The notes: generated by a model not told the origin, from the sequence alone. Positions 23,549 through 30,954 are shown, counted from the first letter of the stretch. The stretch is 38,232 bases of DNA from Candidatus Saccharibacteria bacterium QS_5_54_17 (GCA_003022365.1 PXOU01000017.1:1-38232), one strand, 5' to 3'. Numbers and translations: made by a program.

Positions 23549-23953
23549 ATGACCGACACTGCCATCTTCCGGGTCATCGAGACGACAAAGGTTGGGTTCG
23601 TTGACGGACACAGCATCGAAGAGGTGATTTGGGTCGGCACGAGCCCTGGAGAGTTAAGTGAGAAGTACCCGCCCTCCAAAATTGACGACCCATTGGGTGA
23701 CGATTTGTCAGGCGGCTTTGTCCGCGTCCACTACCGCTTCGAGCAGTGGAGCGGGAACGGATGGAAGCCGATTGCGGACCCACGTCGTCGAGTGACGCCG
23801 CTGAGCCAGCGCGAGCGCGCTGAGCACCGCCGGAATTTCCCCGGCGATTACGGCGACGTTACGTGGCCGTTGGTGGACGCTGGGACTGTATCATGTCCTA
23901 GCTGCGGTTGCTCACTTATCCTCGCACCCTCAAGCGAGGAAGACAAGCACTAG
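23549..23953 (+). CDS. Hypothetical protein with C-terminal CPSCGC motif
   Basis: A 134-residue soluble protein of unknown family. The N-terminal two-thirds look like a small mixed alpha/beta domain (IFRVIETTKVGFVDGHSIEE, VRVHYRFEQWSGNGWKPIA); a basic stretch (PRRRVTPLSQRERAEHRR) follows, then SCPSCGC, which could bind one metal or form half of a zinc site. The ATG has AAGGAG about 10 nt upstream. Its own strong promoter, folded leader and folded terminator make it a self-contained cassette unlike its neighbours, so it may have been acquired by transfer (inference). Confidence 0.6.
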   Translation: MTDTAIFRVIETTKVGFVDGHSIEEVIWVGTSPGELSEKYPPSKIDDPLGDDLSGGFVRVHYRFEQWSGNGWKPIADPRRRVTPLSQRERAEHRRNFPGDYGDVTWPLVDAGTVSCPSCGCSLILAPSSEEDKH

Positions 23954-23962
23954 CAGAGAGCT

Positions 23963-24050
23963 CCGGGAGGAGGTGAGAGATAGATTGATTGCGCAATTGG
24001 CGCAATGGCGCAATCATCAACAATTCTCAAGACCCTCCTCCCGGCAGTTT
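23963..24050 (+). terminator. Large two-level hairpin terminator
   Basis: A perfect 11-bp outer stem CCGGGAGGAGG/CCTCCTCCCGG (23963-23973, 24034-24044), followed by cagttttt. Inside lies GATTGCGC/GCGCAATC, with GCGCAAT repeated three times between 23990 and 24014. Confidence 0.65.
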
Positions 24051-24059
24051 TTCAAGCTA

Positions 24060-24238
24060 ATTCTCAAAAGACGGATTATTTCAGAATCTATTTCATAGCC
24101 GATTCCGAAACAAGTTCGGAATTACAAAGAGGATTTGCATTTTCCACTTGCTTCTTGATCCTTACTCCTTACTTCCTGTTCCTGTCATCCTGAACCTGCC
24201 TGCCGGCAGGCAGGCTTGTTTCAGGATCCTCCCGCAAA
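24060..24238. repeat. Modular intergenic repeat block 11
   Basis: A worn CCTGAA unit, TCCGAA/TTCGGA unit, linker reversed (gaggatttgcattttccact), pyrimidine heptads, and a unit split by the CCTGCCTGCCGGCAGGCAGG palindrome (about 24195-24214). Confidence 0.8.
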
Positions 24239-24266
24239 CGCGTGTACATCCGTTGCATTGACGCTA

Positions 24267-24272
24267 TATACT
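24267..24272 (+). promoter_or_regulatory. -10 box, leaderless metallopeptidase gene
   Basis: TATACT 8 nt before the ATG at 24281, the same spacing as argS. Confidence 0.45.
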
Positions 24273-24280
24273 ACTTAGGT

Positions 24281-24733
24281 ATGCGCGATCAAGCCTGGCT
24301 CCAGCAGCAATTGGGGGAGATATGGCGGCTGCATTTCCCTGATGTCCAAGAGCGGAATCCGGTGCGCATCATGTTCGGGCGCCGGGCCTACCGTCGGCTT
24401 GGCTCCATCAGTACTGACCCCCAAGACCCGGAACAAACCATCATCCGGGTGACCGGATGGTTTCAATATCCCCAGATTCCAGTCGAGATCGTTCGTTCGG
24501 TGATCGTCCATGAGATGTGCCACTACGCCCACGGATTCCATTCCGGAGGAGCGCAACAACATACCTATCCGCACGCCGGCGGCGTGATACGTCGGGAGTT
24601 CGCCGAACGCGACTTGGAAGAACTGTATGATAGACAGCAGGAATGGCTGCGTGAGGAATGGCCCAAGTTCTTACGAAAGCACTATAAGGGGAACTATATA
24701 AAAAATCCCAACAAGAAGGGTAATAAACAATAG
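24281..24733 (+). CDS. SprT-like zinc metallopeptidase
   Basis: A 150-residue protein with the zinc signature VIVHEMCHYAHGFHS (HExxH at about 77-81) and a basic C-terminal tail. The preceding strand-rich part (VRIMFGRRAYRRLGSIS, TIIRVTGWFQYPQIPVEIV) and the short length recall SprT-like/gluzincin minimal peptidases. The third zinc ligand may be one of the His in QQHTYPHAGG. No signal peptide is seen. The ATG at 24281 is chosen over an upstream in-frame ATG (24242) because of the TATACT box. The substrate is unknown. Confidence 0.75.
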   Translation: MRDQAWLQQQLGEIWRLHFPDVQERNPVRIMFGRRAYRRLGSISTDPQDPEQTIIRVTGWFQYPQIPVEIVRSVIVHEMCHYAHGFHSGGAQQHTYPHAGGVIRREFAERDLEELYDRQQEWLREEWPKFLRKHYKGNYIKNPNKKGNKQ

Positions 24734-24834
24734 CATTTGGTGGGTAGTGTAGTGCCAATTACGACAAAATAATAGCTGTTTTTCGAGCACAAAATTGGTG
24801 CAACACGGGTGCTCCGGGCTTTGTGGACAGCGGT

Positions 24835-24864
24835 TTGTTTTCAGCATTCGGTACCTATTATAAT
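24835..24864 (+). promoter_or_regulatory. tRNA-Pro promoter
   Basis: TTGTTT, 18-nt spacer, perfect TATAAT (24859-24864). Start near 24871, about 30 nt before the tRNA. Confidence 0.55.
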
Positions 24865-24900
24865 GCCTGGGCACCGGGGCAATAGAGGTGAGGCTCTGGG

Positions 24901-24977
24901 CGGGGATTGGCGCAGCCAGGTAGCGCGCATCGTTCGGGACGATGAGGTCGCCGGTTCAAATCCGGCATCCCCGACCA
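24901..24977 (+). tRNA. tRNA-Pro (anticodon CGG)
   Basis: Acceptor stem CGGGGAT/ATCCCCG, discriminator A and encoded CCA (24975-24977). D stem GCGC/GCGC. Anticodon stem CATCG/CGATG around TTCGGGA, anticodon CGG. T arm GCCGG-TTCAAAT-CCGGC. All stems pair without mismatch. Confidence 0.97.
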
Positions 24978-25016
24978 GGAAGTTTACGACTGCCGACAGG
25001 TGGTCGTGAACTTCCT
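24977..25016 (+). terminator. Hairpin after tRNA-Pro
   Basis: AGGAAGTTTACGAC pairs with GTCGTGAACTTCCT (25003-25016) over 14 bp with one T-G wobble; its first base is the last base of the tRNA CCA. There is no T run. A second hairpin, TGAACCG...CGGTTCA with CCGCC/GGCGG inside, follows at 25038-25071. Confidence 0.6.
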
Positions 25017-25084
25017 GAATCAGCGGCAGCTGACATTTGAACCGGCTATCCGCCGTAGGCGGGTCGGTTCAGGCGTTAAGGAAT

Positions 25085-25350
25085 ATACTCTCTTTTTGTC
25101 ATTCCGAACTTGTTTCGGAATCCAATTTTGGAATAGATCCTGAAACAAGTTCAGGATGACAAGAGAAAGTTCGTTATTACGAGGCTACCCTCTCTGTCAT
25201 TCCGGCCCCCGAGCCGGAATCCATTAACCCGATATGGTTTTGAAACAGATCCTGGAACAGATCCTGAAACAAGCCTGCCTACCGGCAGGCAGGTTCAGGA
25301 TGACATTTCAGGTGGGATGATCCTGAAATAAATTCAGGATGACAGGTTCA
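25085..25350. repeat. Repeat block 12 (no heptads)
   Basis: TCCGAA/TTCGGA, CCTGAA/TTCAGG and CCGGC-type units in a row, plus a unit split by a CCTGCCTACCGGCAGGCAGG palindrome (one mismatch). Confidence 0.8.
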
Positions 25351-25353
25351 GCA

Positions 25354-25383
25354 GTGACAAGATGGCGAATCGGTTAATATAAT
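25354..25383 (+). promoter_or_regulatory. Promoter of MBL-fold gene
   Basis: GTGACA (25354-25359), 18-nt spacer, perfect TATAAT (25378-25383). The -35 box lies at the edge of the repeat block. Confidence 0.6.
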
Positions 25384-25414
25384 CACCCGTAATCGCTGAT
25401 CGGTGAGGCTTTCG

Positions 25415-26044
25415 GTGCGCATTACCAAGTATGTCCATTCCTGTCTTCTGGTCGAAAAAAACTCCCGGGCGGTATTGTTTGATCCGGGAGATTACAGCCG
25501 CGCATACGGCATGCTGGACGTCGATGCGCTTGGGGAACTGGAGGCGATACTCATTACCCACGGACATTTCGACCACTGCAACGTGGACTTATTAAAGTCG
25601 ATCAGACAGCGATCGCCGGAGGTGTCGATCGTCTCCAACCCGGAAGTGGTGGAGCAACTGGAAGCCGAAAACATCCAGGCAACCACCCAAGCGCCCGAGG
25701 GCATCGCCTGCCGGGAAGCCAGGCATCAGCCGCTGCCGTGGCGGACGCCGGTGCCTGACAACTGGAGTTTTACCGTATTCGATCGATTGACGCATCCGGG
25801 AGATTCCTTGCAAATTTCACAATCCGCGCCGGTATTAGCTTTACCCATGCAGGGGCCGTGGGGCTCGCTACGTGAAGCGCTTGATTTAGCACTCCAGCTC
25901 CGGCCGGAAAAGATCATCCCCATCCACGACTGGCACTTACGTGATGAAGCGCGGCAGGCGTTGTATAACGGGGCCCAGGATTTTCTGGGGCAATACGGTA
26001 TCGACTTCCTGCCAGTCAAAAACGGCCGGCCGATTGAGGTGTAA
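25415..26044 (+). CDS. UlaG-like metallo-beta-lactamase fold hydrolase
   Basis: A 209-residue MBL-fold protein of the short UlaG-like type. It opens RITKYVHSCLLVE, the usual first strand with a conserved His-Ser, then VLFDPGDY, the metal motif THGHFDHCN, a VLALPMQGPWGS segment, and PIHDWHLRDEAR with a late metal-binding His. Substrates of this group vary (phosphodiesters, lactones, N-acyl lipids) and cannot be told here. I chose GTG at 25415, 6 nt after GAGG, because the family starts at this residue; a GTG at 25403 is also in frame. Confidence 0.88.
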   Translation: MRITKYVHSCLLVEKNSRAVLFDPGDYSRAYGMLDVDALGELEAILITHGHFDHCNVDLLKSIRQRSPEVSIVSNPEVVEQLEAENIQATTQAPEGIACREARHQPLPWRTPVPDNWSFTVFDRLTHPGDSLQISQSAPVLALPMQGPWGSLREALDLALQLRPEKIIPIHDWHLRDEARQALYNGAQDFLGQYGIDFLPVKNGRPIEV

Positions 26045-26049
26045 GATGT

Positions 26050-26290
26050 AGGAAGTAAGGAGCAAGAAGTAAGCGGAAGACAGCGCAATTGCAAGGAACG
26101 TCCTTGCAATTTTGCGTCAAGTAGCGCTTTTGGTAGCGATTTTAATATTGCAAGGACGTTCCTTGCAAACGACATGATCCTGAAATAAATTCAGAGCCTG
26201 TCCTGAACTTGTTTCAGGAATGACAGGTTTAGAGCCTGTTGCTTCTTGCTCCCCGTCTGCTGCCTACTGCCTACTGCCTACCCTCTTTCG
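26050..26290. repeat. Modular intergenic repeat block 13 with GCAAGGA doublet
   Basis: A heptad tract, then a doublet of palindromes: TTGCAAGGA-ACG-TCCTTGCAA (about 26089-26109) and TTGCAAGGACGTTCCTTGCAA (26148-26168), joined by a spacer containing tagcgcttttggtagcgatt. Then a CCTGAA/TTCAGG unit, reversed linker and pyrimidine heptads. The doublet recurs at 30577-30657. Confidence 0.82.
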
Positions 26291-26297
26291 TCCGTGC

Positions 26298-26303
26298 TAT
26301 AGT
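26298..26303 (+). promoter_or_regulatory. -10 box for serine hydrolase gene
   Basis: TATAGT about 40 nt before the ATG. An A/T-rich run (ttataaaaatataaac) nearer the ATG could hold a second start. Confidence 0.4.
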
Positions 26304-26342
26304 CAGTCACAGTCATCATTATAAAAATATAAACATCGAACC

Positions 26343-28088
26343 ATGCGTGTACATGCGCTCCGTTTTGCCTCCCATTTTGCCTCCCACTCCTGGACGCCGT
26401 CGCTCACCTGGGTGGTAGGTATCGGTATTACCATATTGATCGCCGGAGCGGTCTGGTCGCTGAGCGTGGTGGCGATGTGGGCCTACCCGTCGGGGCGGTT
26501 GGCGCCGATGGCGAGCGTTAATGGAACACATCTGGGCGTGGATGACTCCTCCCGGGCGATTTCCAAGCTGGACTCCCAGCAATTATCAGATCATCAGATG
26601 ACCCTGGTCATAGGGGAGGAAACCCATCAAACCACACTTAAGAACGCAGGCTTCCGGGTTGAAGTGGAGGCGACGGTCGATAAGTTGTTATCTGCTCAGC
26701 AGCAGGCAAAAAGTAATCTGCGGCCTTGGAAATTCTGGCGTCCGCGTTCAGCTGCTTTGGTGGTCAATGTCGATGATAAGACGTTCCAGGAATTTTATAA
26801 CTCGGAGTTAGCCCGATACCACAAAAAACCGGTGGATGCCGGGTTAGAGGTAAAACAAGGCAACGTGCATATACGACCAGGAGAGACCACCTGGCGGATA
26901 GATAAGGAGGCGCTGAAGCGCGACATGCGCCGGGCGGCCGCGGCGCTGGATAAACAGGTGCCCGTGGCGGCCCAGCAGCGAAAACCCGGCGTCAGGGCAG
27001 CGGGGCTGGAACCGCTGCGGGCCGAGGCGCAGCAATGGCTTAACAGGGGATTCGCGTTAACACACGCGGGGGAAAGGTATCCGATACCCACCTCAAAACT
27101 GGCCGCCTCAATTATGGTCTCCAAAAAAGAAAAAGCGCCCCAGTTAGCCATTAACCGGAAGCCGATCCACCAATTTATCAAAAAAATAGCCAAAAAAGAC
27201 ATCAATACCGACCCGACACCCGGCCGCCGCATATTGGAAGACGGCCAAGTCACCCGGCGTGAAGAAGGGGAACCGGGGAAGGAAGTCAAGCTGTCCAAAA
27301 CCGTGGAAGCGGTCGCAACTGGGCTTAAGGAAGGAAAAACCAGCGCCGGGTTGCGAGTGCGCAAAATCAAACCCGGCACTCAGACCACCCGTACCTACAC
27401 GGCCACAAGTGACGGATTGCGGGCGCTGCTGGTGAATTTCGCGGCTTCTCATGGCGGGGAGTACGGCCTGGAGTTACGGACATTGAACGGGGATATCCAC
27501 GCCACCTACAACGCCGATAAACGCTTCGTAGCCGCCAGCACCTACAAAATGTATTTAGCCTACGCGGCCTATAAAGAAATCGAGAACGGCAATCTTGCCA
27601 TGGACAAAGACACGGAAGAAGGCACCGTCCGTTTCTGCCTGAGGAAGATGATCCTGTACTCTACCAACCCATGCGCCCACGCCTTAGGCAGGGCGGTCGG
27701 CTGGAAACGGGTCGATTCTTTGCTGAACGAAGCCGGATTCGGCGCGACCACCCTGAACAATCACCGCTCGGACCGGGTGAATAAATACACCACCGCTTCG
27801 GATGCGGCCAGGTTCATGCGGCGGCTGCGGGCCGGAGCATTATTGAACGGGAAGCATACCCGCCAATTACTGGACCGCTTACGTAGTCAAATCTTCCGCA
27901 GCGGCATACCGGCCGGCTCCTCGGGCACGGTCGCCAATAAGGTCGGGTTTTTCCAGGGATACCTCCATGACGTAGGGGTCGTAGAGGGTCCGGGGCGTAA
28001 TTACGTGCTGGCCATATATTCCTCCGGCGGCCAGTGGTGGGAATACCGGCAACTTGCCCAGAAAGTCGAGAACGTACTCGGGCGCTGA
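26343..28088 (+). CDS. Membrane-anchored serine hydrolase, beta-lactamase fold
   Basis: The 581-residue protein has a cytoplasmic N-terminus, one membrane helix (about 23-48) and then an extracellular part. Two regions of about 100 residues each (about 55-180 and 185-345) look like the peptidoglycan-binding/VanW-linked repeats often found before such enzymes. The C-terminal domain has class A beta-lactamase/DD-peptidase motifs: SxxK (S399-K402, AASTYKMYLAYAAYKE), SxN (S440-N442, YSTNPCA) and KVG for KTG (533-535, ANKVGFFQGYLHDVG). No convincing Glu166 equivalent is seen, so a cell-wall peptidase or binding protein is more likely than drug hydrolysis. Confidence 0.87.
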   Translation: MRVHALRFASHFASHSWTPSLTWVVGIGITILIAGAVWSLSVVAMWAYPSGRLAPMASVNGTHLGVDDSSRAISKLDSQQLSDHQMTLVIGEETHQTTLKNAGFRVEVEATVDKLLSAQQQAKSNLRPWKFWRPRSAALVVNVDDKTFQEFYNSELARYHKKPVDAGLEVKQGNVHIRPGETTWRIDKEALKRDMRRAAAALDKQVPVAAQQRKPGVRAAGLEPLRAEAQQWLNRGFALTHAGERYPIPTSKLAASIMVSKKEKAPQLAINRKPIHQFIKKIAKKDINTDPTPGRRILEDGQVTRREEGEPGKEVKLSKTVEAVATGLKEGKTSAGLRVRKIKPGTQTTRTYTATSDGLRALLVNFAASHGGEYGLELRTLNGDIHATYNADKRFVAASTYKMYLAYAAYKEIENGNLAMDKDTEEGTVRFCLRKMILYSTNPCAHALGRAVGWKRVDSLLNEAGFGATTLNNHRSDRVNKYTTASDAARFMRRLRAGALLNGKHTRQLLDRLRSQIFRSGIPAGSSGTVANKVGFFQGYLHDVGVVEGPGRNYVLAIYSSGGQWWEYRQLAQKVENVLGR

Positions 28089-28089
28089 A

Positions 28090-28350
28090 TAGGAAGCAGC
28101 AAGCAGTAAGCAGTAAGAAGCAAGCAAGAAAACAAGGAACAGGGAACAGGTAACAGGGAACAGGTAACAGGGAACAGGTAACAGGGAGCAAGTAGCAGGA
28201 AGCAAGGAACAAGTGGGGAACGGGAAGCAAGGAGCAAGTAGCAGGTAACAGTAGGCGGTAGACGGCAGACAGTAGACAGGGAATGGGGGACAAGGAGCAA
28301 GTGGGAAAATGCAAATTCTCTCTGTCATTCCGAACTTGTTTCAGAATCTA
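28090..28350. repeat. Repeat block 14 with longest heptad tract
   Basis: About 200 bp of nearly unbroken 7-nt periodicity: AGTAAGC units, then alternating GAACAGG/TAACAGG seven times, then AGCAAG and AGACAGT forms. A linker (gtgggaaaatgcaaattctc) and a TCCGAA unit with a hybrid right arm follow. The IS30 element begins about 20 bp later. Confidence 0.87.
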
Positions 28351-28368
28351 ATTCTGCAACGAAAAAGT

Positions 28369-29434
28369 CTAAGTTCTATTTGTGATCCGAACACCCTGCC
28401 GGAAAGGGTAGACTCGGATCATGAAGCAACATCACACCAAACTCACCACCCACGACAGAGACAATCTCGCTCGTTGGCAGGCTCAGGGCATCTCTATGAG
28501 AGAGATGGCCAGACGGCTCGGGCGTTCAGTCTCAACTATTAGCGATGAATTCAAGAAAGGAGGTAAAGCCGGCGGCGAATACGCCGGGATCAGAGCGCAA
28601 CGTCTAAGCAACCTGCGAAAGGCCAAAAGCTATGTTCGACCGCCACTGAAGAACGACTGGCTCTACGCCTACGTCCACGCCAGATTGGGGGATGGGTGGA
28701 GTCCAGAGCAGATCAGCGGCCGCCTGAAGCGGGACTACCCCGGCGAGAAGACCCGGCATATCAACCACGAAACCATCTACCGGTTCATCTATGCCGAGGA
28801 GAACCGGGAATTGCAACTGTGGGAGTATCTGCCCCGGAAGCAGAAGAGGCGGTGCAAGCAGCACGGTCGCAAGGCCTCTCGCAGCTGTATCCCAAACCGG
28901 GTATCCATTCACCAGCGGCCGGTGACGGTTGCAGAGCGGGCGGAGTTCGGGCATTTCGAGGGCGACAGTATCGAAGGCCGGCGCGTCCACAAAGATGGTA
29001 TTCACACCGAGGTAGAAAGAAAGAGCCGTAAGACGTTTGCCCGTAAAGTTAATCGGATTGCCTCGGCGGAAACCCTCTCCGCCCAGCTGGCTATATTCGA
29101 ACGTGTGCCGGCCCCGGCCCGCCGCTCCACTACCTTGGATAACGGCAAGGAGCACTCCCTACACGAGCAACTGACCACCGATCTTGGTACGAACGTCTAT
29201 TTTGCCGATCCCTATTCCTCCTGGCAGCGGGGCAGCAACGAATACCATAACGGCCTGCTCAGGCGCTATCTGCCAAAACGAACGGACTTTAGCACTCTGA
29301 CCCAGGACGAACTGGACGATATCGTCGAAGAGATTAACAACCGGCCCAGGAAATGCCTGGACTACGCCACGCCCAACGAGGTATTCTCGGAAGAGTTAAC
29401 CAAGGCGGGTGTTCGGATCGAAAGTCGAATGTAG
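28369..29434 (+). mobile_element. IS30-family insertion sequence
   Basis: Imperfect terminal inverted repeats of about 28 bp (22 of 28 match) bound one transposase gene. The inner 13 bp GATCCGAACACCC (28384-28396) is perfectly matched by GGGTGTTCGGATC (29407-29419). The right repeat ends at the transposase stop codon. A 2-3 bp target duplication, typical of IS30, is not clear (agt against gaa). It sits beside a repeat block. Confidence 0.8.
28421..29434 (+). CDS. IS30-family transposase
   Basis: A 337-residue DDE transposase. N-terminal helix-turn-helix region KLTTHDRDNLARWQAQGISM then REMARRLGRSVSTISDEF; middle DGWSPEQISGRLKRDYPG and INHETIYRFIY; catalytic core with D (HFEGDSIEG), D (TLDNGKEH) and E (QRGSNEYHNGLLRRYLPKR), then NNRPRKCLDYATPNEVF. 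Length and motifs are complete, so it may be active. A hairpin GATCCGA/TCGGATC closes directly before the ATG and buries the GGAAAGGG ribosome site, which would limit translation of read-through transcripts (inference). Confidence 0.95.
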   Translation: MKQHHTKLTTHDRDNLARWQAQGISMREMARRLGRSVSTISDEFKKGGKAGGEYAGIRAQRLSNLRKAKSYVRPPLKNDWLYAYVHARLGDGWSPEQISGRLKRDYPGEKTRHINHETIYRFIYAEENRELQLWEYLPRKQKRRCKQHGRKASRSCIPNRVSIHQRPVTVAERAEFGHFEGDSIEGRRVHKDGIHTEVERKSRKTFARKVNRIASAETLSAQLAIFERVPAPARRSTTLDNGKEHSLHEQLTTDLGTNVYFADPYSSWQRGSNEYHNGLLRRYLPKRTDFSTLTQDELDDIVEEINNRPRKCLDYATPNEVFSEELTKAGVRIESRM

Positions 29435-29450
29435 GAAGCGGGCGTACATA

Positions 29451-29488
29451 TTTTATTCACAGTTCACGATCGTGAACTGTGAATAAAA
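29451..29488. repeat. 38-bp perfect palindrome, ACGATCGT-centred
   Basis: The left half TTTTATTCACAGTTCACGA is followed at once by its exact reverse complement with no spacer. It is the largest and most regular of the seven ACGATCGT palindromes and lies 17 bp from the IS30 end. Confidence 0.9.
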
Positions 29489-29539
29489 GATTTTACCCGT
29501 TACAGCCCAAACCTCCCCTAGAGGGATAACAAGAGGGAT

Positions 29540-29560
29540 AACAAGGACGGTCCTTGCAAT
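29540..29560. repeat. CAAGGAC/GTCCTTG palindrome (single)
   Basis: CAAGGACGGTCCTTG, a solitary member of the family that forms doublets at 26.1 and 30.6 kb. Two GAGGGATAACAA copies precede it. Confidence 0.7.
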
Positions 29561-29574
29561 GAGGCCCGGACCTA

Positions 29575-29606
29575 TAACCTCTGGTGACGATCGTTAGCAG
29601 AGGTTA
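29575..29606. repeat. ACGATCGT-centred nested palindrome, type 3 copy b
   Basis: TAACCTCT/AGAGGTTA around TGACGATCGTTA; same design as 17309-17340 with one changed core base. Confidence 0.8.
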
Positions 29607-29660
29607 GAGCTTGTGTGGGGCGGTTGTGTTGGCCGTATTCCTTCGCTCGGCGTTTATTTT

Positions 29661-29666
29661 TATAAT
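29661..29666 (+). promoter_or_regulatory. -10 box for methyltransferase gene
   Basis: A perfect TATAAT; the leader of about 16 nt carries GAGGGAGG. Confidence 0.5.
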
Positions 29667-29688
29667 CAGAGAGGAGAGGGAGGATGTC

Positions 29689-30294
29689 ATGGAGCATTTA
29701 GTCGAAAGCATGCAAGCCAACGGCGCCTTGCGGACGCCGGAGCTGATCTCGGCCTTCCGCGACGTCGACCGGACGGACTTTTTACCCCAGGATCAAATAC
29801 CTTTGGCCGGGCGGGACCGCCCGTTACCTATCGGCCAAGGACAGACCAACTCCCAGCCATCGACCGTCGCTTTTACGCTTGAGATGTTACAGCCCCAAGC
29901 CGGCGACCGCATATTGGATGTGGGGTCCGGTTCCGGGTGGACGACGGCCTTATTGGCGCATGTGGTGGGAGAAGCAGGCTATGTGTACGGCGTGGAACGG
30001 GTGGATGGATTGGTCGAATTCGGCCGCCGGAACCTGGACGCGTATAACTTTGCCAACGCCGAAATCACCAGCGCCGGCGACAGCTTCGGGTTACTCCGTA
30101 AAGCTCCTTTCGATAAAATTTTGGTTTCCGCCTCGGCCGAGACAATACCCGGGGAACTGGTAGACCAAATCGCACCAGGCGGCCGTATGGTCATCTCGGT
30201 GGGGAATTCGCTGATGTGTGTAGAAAAGTCGGCAACCGGGGAGATAGATACCCGGGAATATCCCGGCTTCGTGTTCGTGCCGCTGAAGCGCTAG
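29689..30294 (+). CDS. Protein-L-isoaspartate O-methyltransferase-like
   Basis: A 201-residue SAM-dependent methyltransferase of the PCMT type, which starts repair of isoaspartyl damage in aged proteins. Motifs: RTPELISAFRDVDRTDFLPQ at the N-terminus; the substrate loop LPIGQGQTNSQPSTVAFTLE; SAM motif I ILDVGSGSGWTTALLA; GYVYGVERVDGLVEFGRRNL; and a late FDKILVSASAETIPGELVDQ followed by GGRMVISVG. The usual TAAA/AAA segment before PxxL is ASAE here. The ATG at 29689 has GAGGGAGG just upstream; the frame opens earlier but without a start signal. Confidence 0.88.
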   Translation: MEHLVESMQANGALRTPELISAFRDVDRTDFLPQDQIPLAGRDRPLPIGQGQTNSQPSTVAFTLEMLQPQAGDRILDVGSGSGWTTALLAHVVGEAGYVYGVERVDGLVEFGRRNLDAYNFANAEITSAGDSFGLLRKAPFDKILVSASAETIPGELVDQIAPGGRMVISVGNSLMCVEKSATGEIDTREYPGFVFVPLKR

Positions 30295-30334
30295 CAGGGA
30301 AGGGTCTCTTACTCTGAACCCTTGTGGTTTAGGG

Positions 30335-30940
30335 GTTTGGCCCGGCAGCGGGAATAGGAAGCAAGCAGTAAGAAGTAAGAAGCAAGTAAAAACAGACAGC
30401 AGACAGGGAGTGAGAAGCAACAGGCTCTAAACCTGTCATCCTGAACCTGTCTGCCGACAGGCAGGCTTGTTTCAGGATCAGTCTCAGGGTCATGTCGGCT
30501 TGATGGATTCCGGATCACTTCGACTTTGCTCAGTGCGAGCGGGGTCCGGAATGACAAAAGAGAGGAAGCTCTTTTTTTGCAAGGACCGTCCTTGCAATTT
30601 TGCGCCAATTAGCGCTTTTGGTAGCGATTTTTAATCTTGCAAGGAACGTCCTTGCAATGATTGTCATCCTGAATTTATTTCAGGATCTATTTCTGACTCA
30701 CATCGGGTTAATAGATTCCGGATCGGGGTCCGGAATGACAAAGAGGGTGAGGAAAAAGAAGTATCCTCCTGAACCTGTCATCCTGAACTTGTTTCAGGAT
30801 CTATTGCAGACTCACATCGGGTTAAAGGATTCTGAACCAAGTTCAGAATGACAAATAAGGTTTGCATGTTTCCACTTGCTACTTGCTCCCTGTTCCCTGT
30901 TCCCCGTCTACTGTCTGCTGACTACCGTCCACTCCCTGCT
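30335..30940. repeat. Modular intergenic repeat block 15 with GCAAGGA doublet
   Basis: The largest array: block end (cccggcagcgggaatagg), heptads, linker, a unit split by a CCTG(C/T)CTG palindrome, and a CCGGATC/GGGGTCCGG unit split by a 24-bp insert (acttcgactttgctcagtgc plus 4 nt). The doublet TTGCAAGGACCGTCCTTGCAA (30577-30597) and TTGCAAGGAACGTCCTTGCAA (30637-30657) follows, then several CCTGAA/TTCAGG and CCGGA units, a reversed linker and pyrimidine heptads. No gene. Confidence 0.85.
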
Positions 30941-30948
30941 TGCTGTGC

Positions 30949-30954
30949 TAGAAT
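30949..30954 (+). promoter_or_regulatory. -10 box, leaderless membrane-protein/ClpA-like operon
   Basis: TAGAAT, 6 nt (ATCGGT), then the ATG at 30961. Confidence 0.5.

Noticed and set aside
24809-25009. ORF over the tRNA-Pro locus
   Set aside because: It overlaps a fully paired tRNA and its promoter.
27814-28328. Overlapping minus-strand ORFs rich in CSLLPVPCYLFPV
   Set aside because: They are translations of the 7-bp periodic tract; all frames show the same 7-residue repeat, and there is no start signal.
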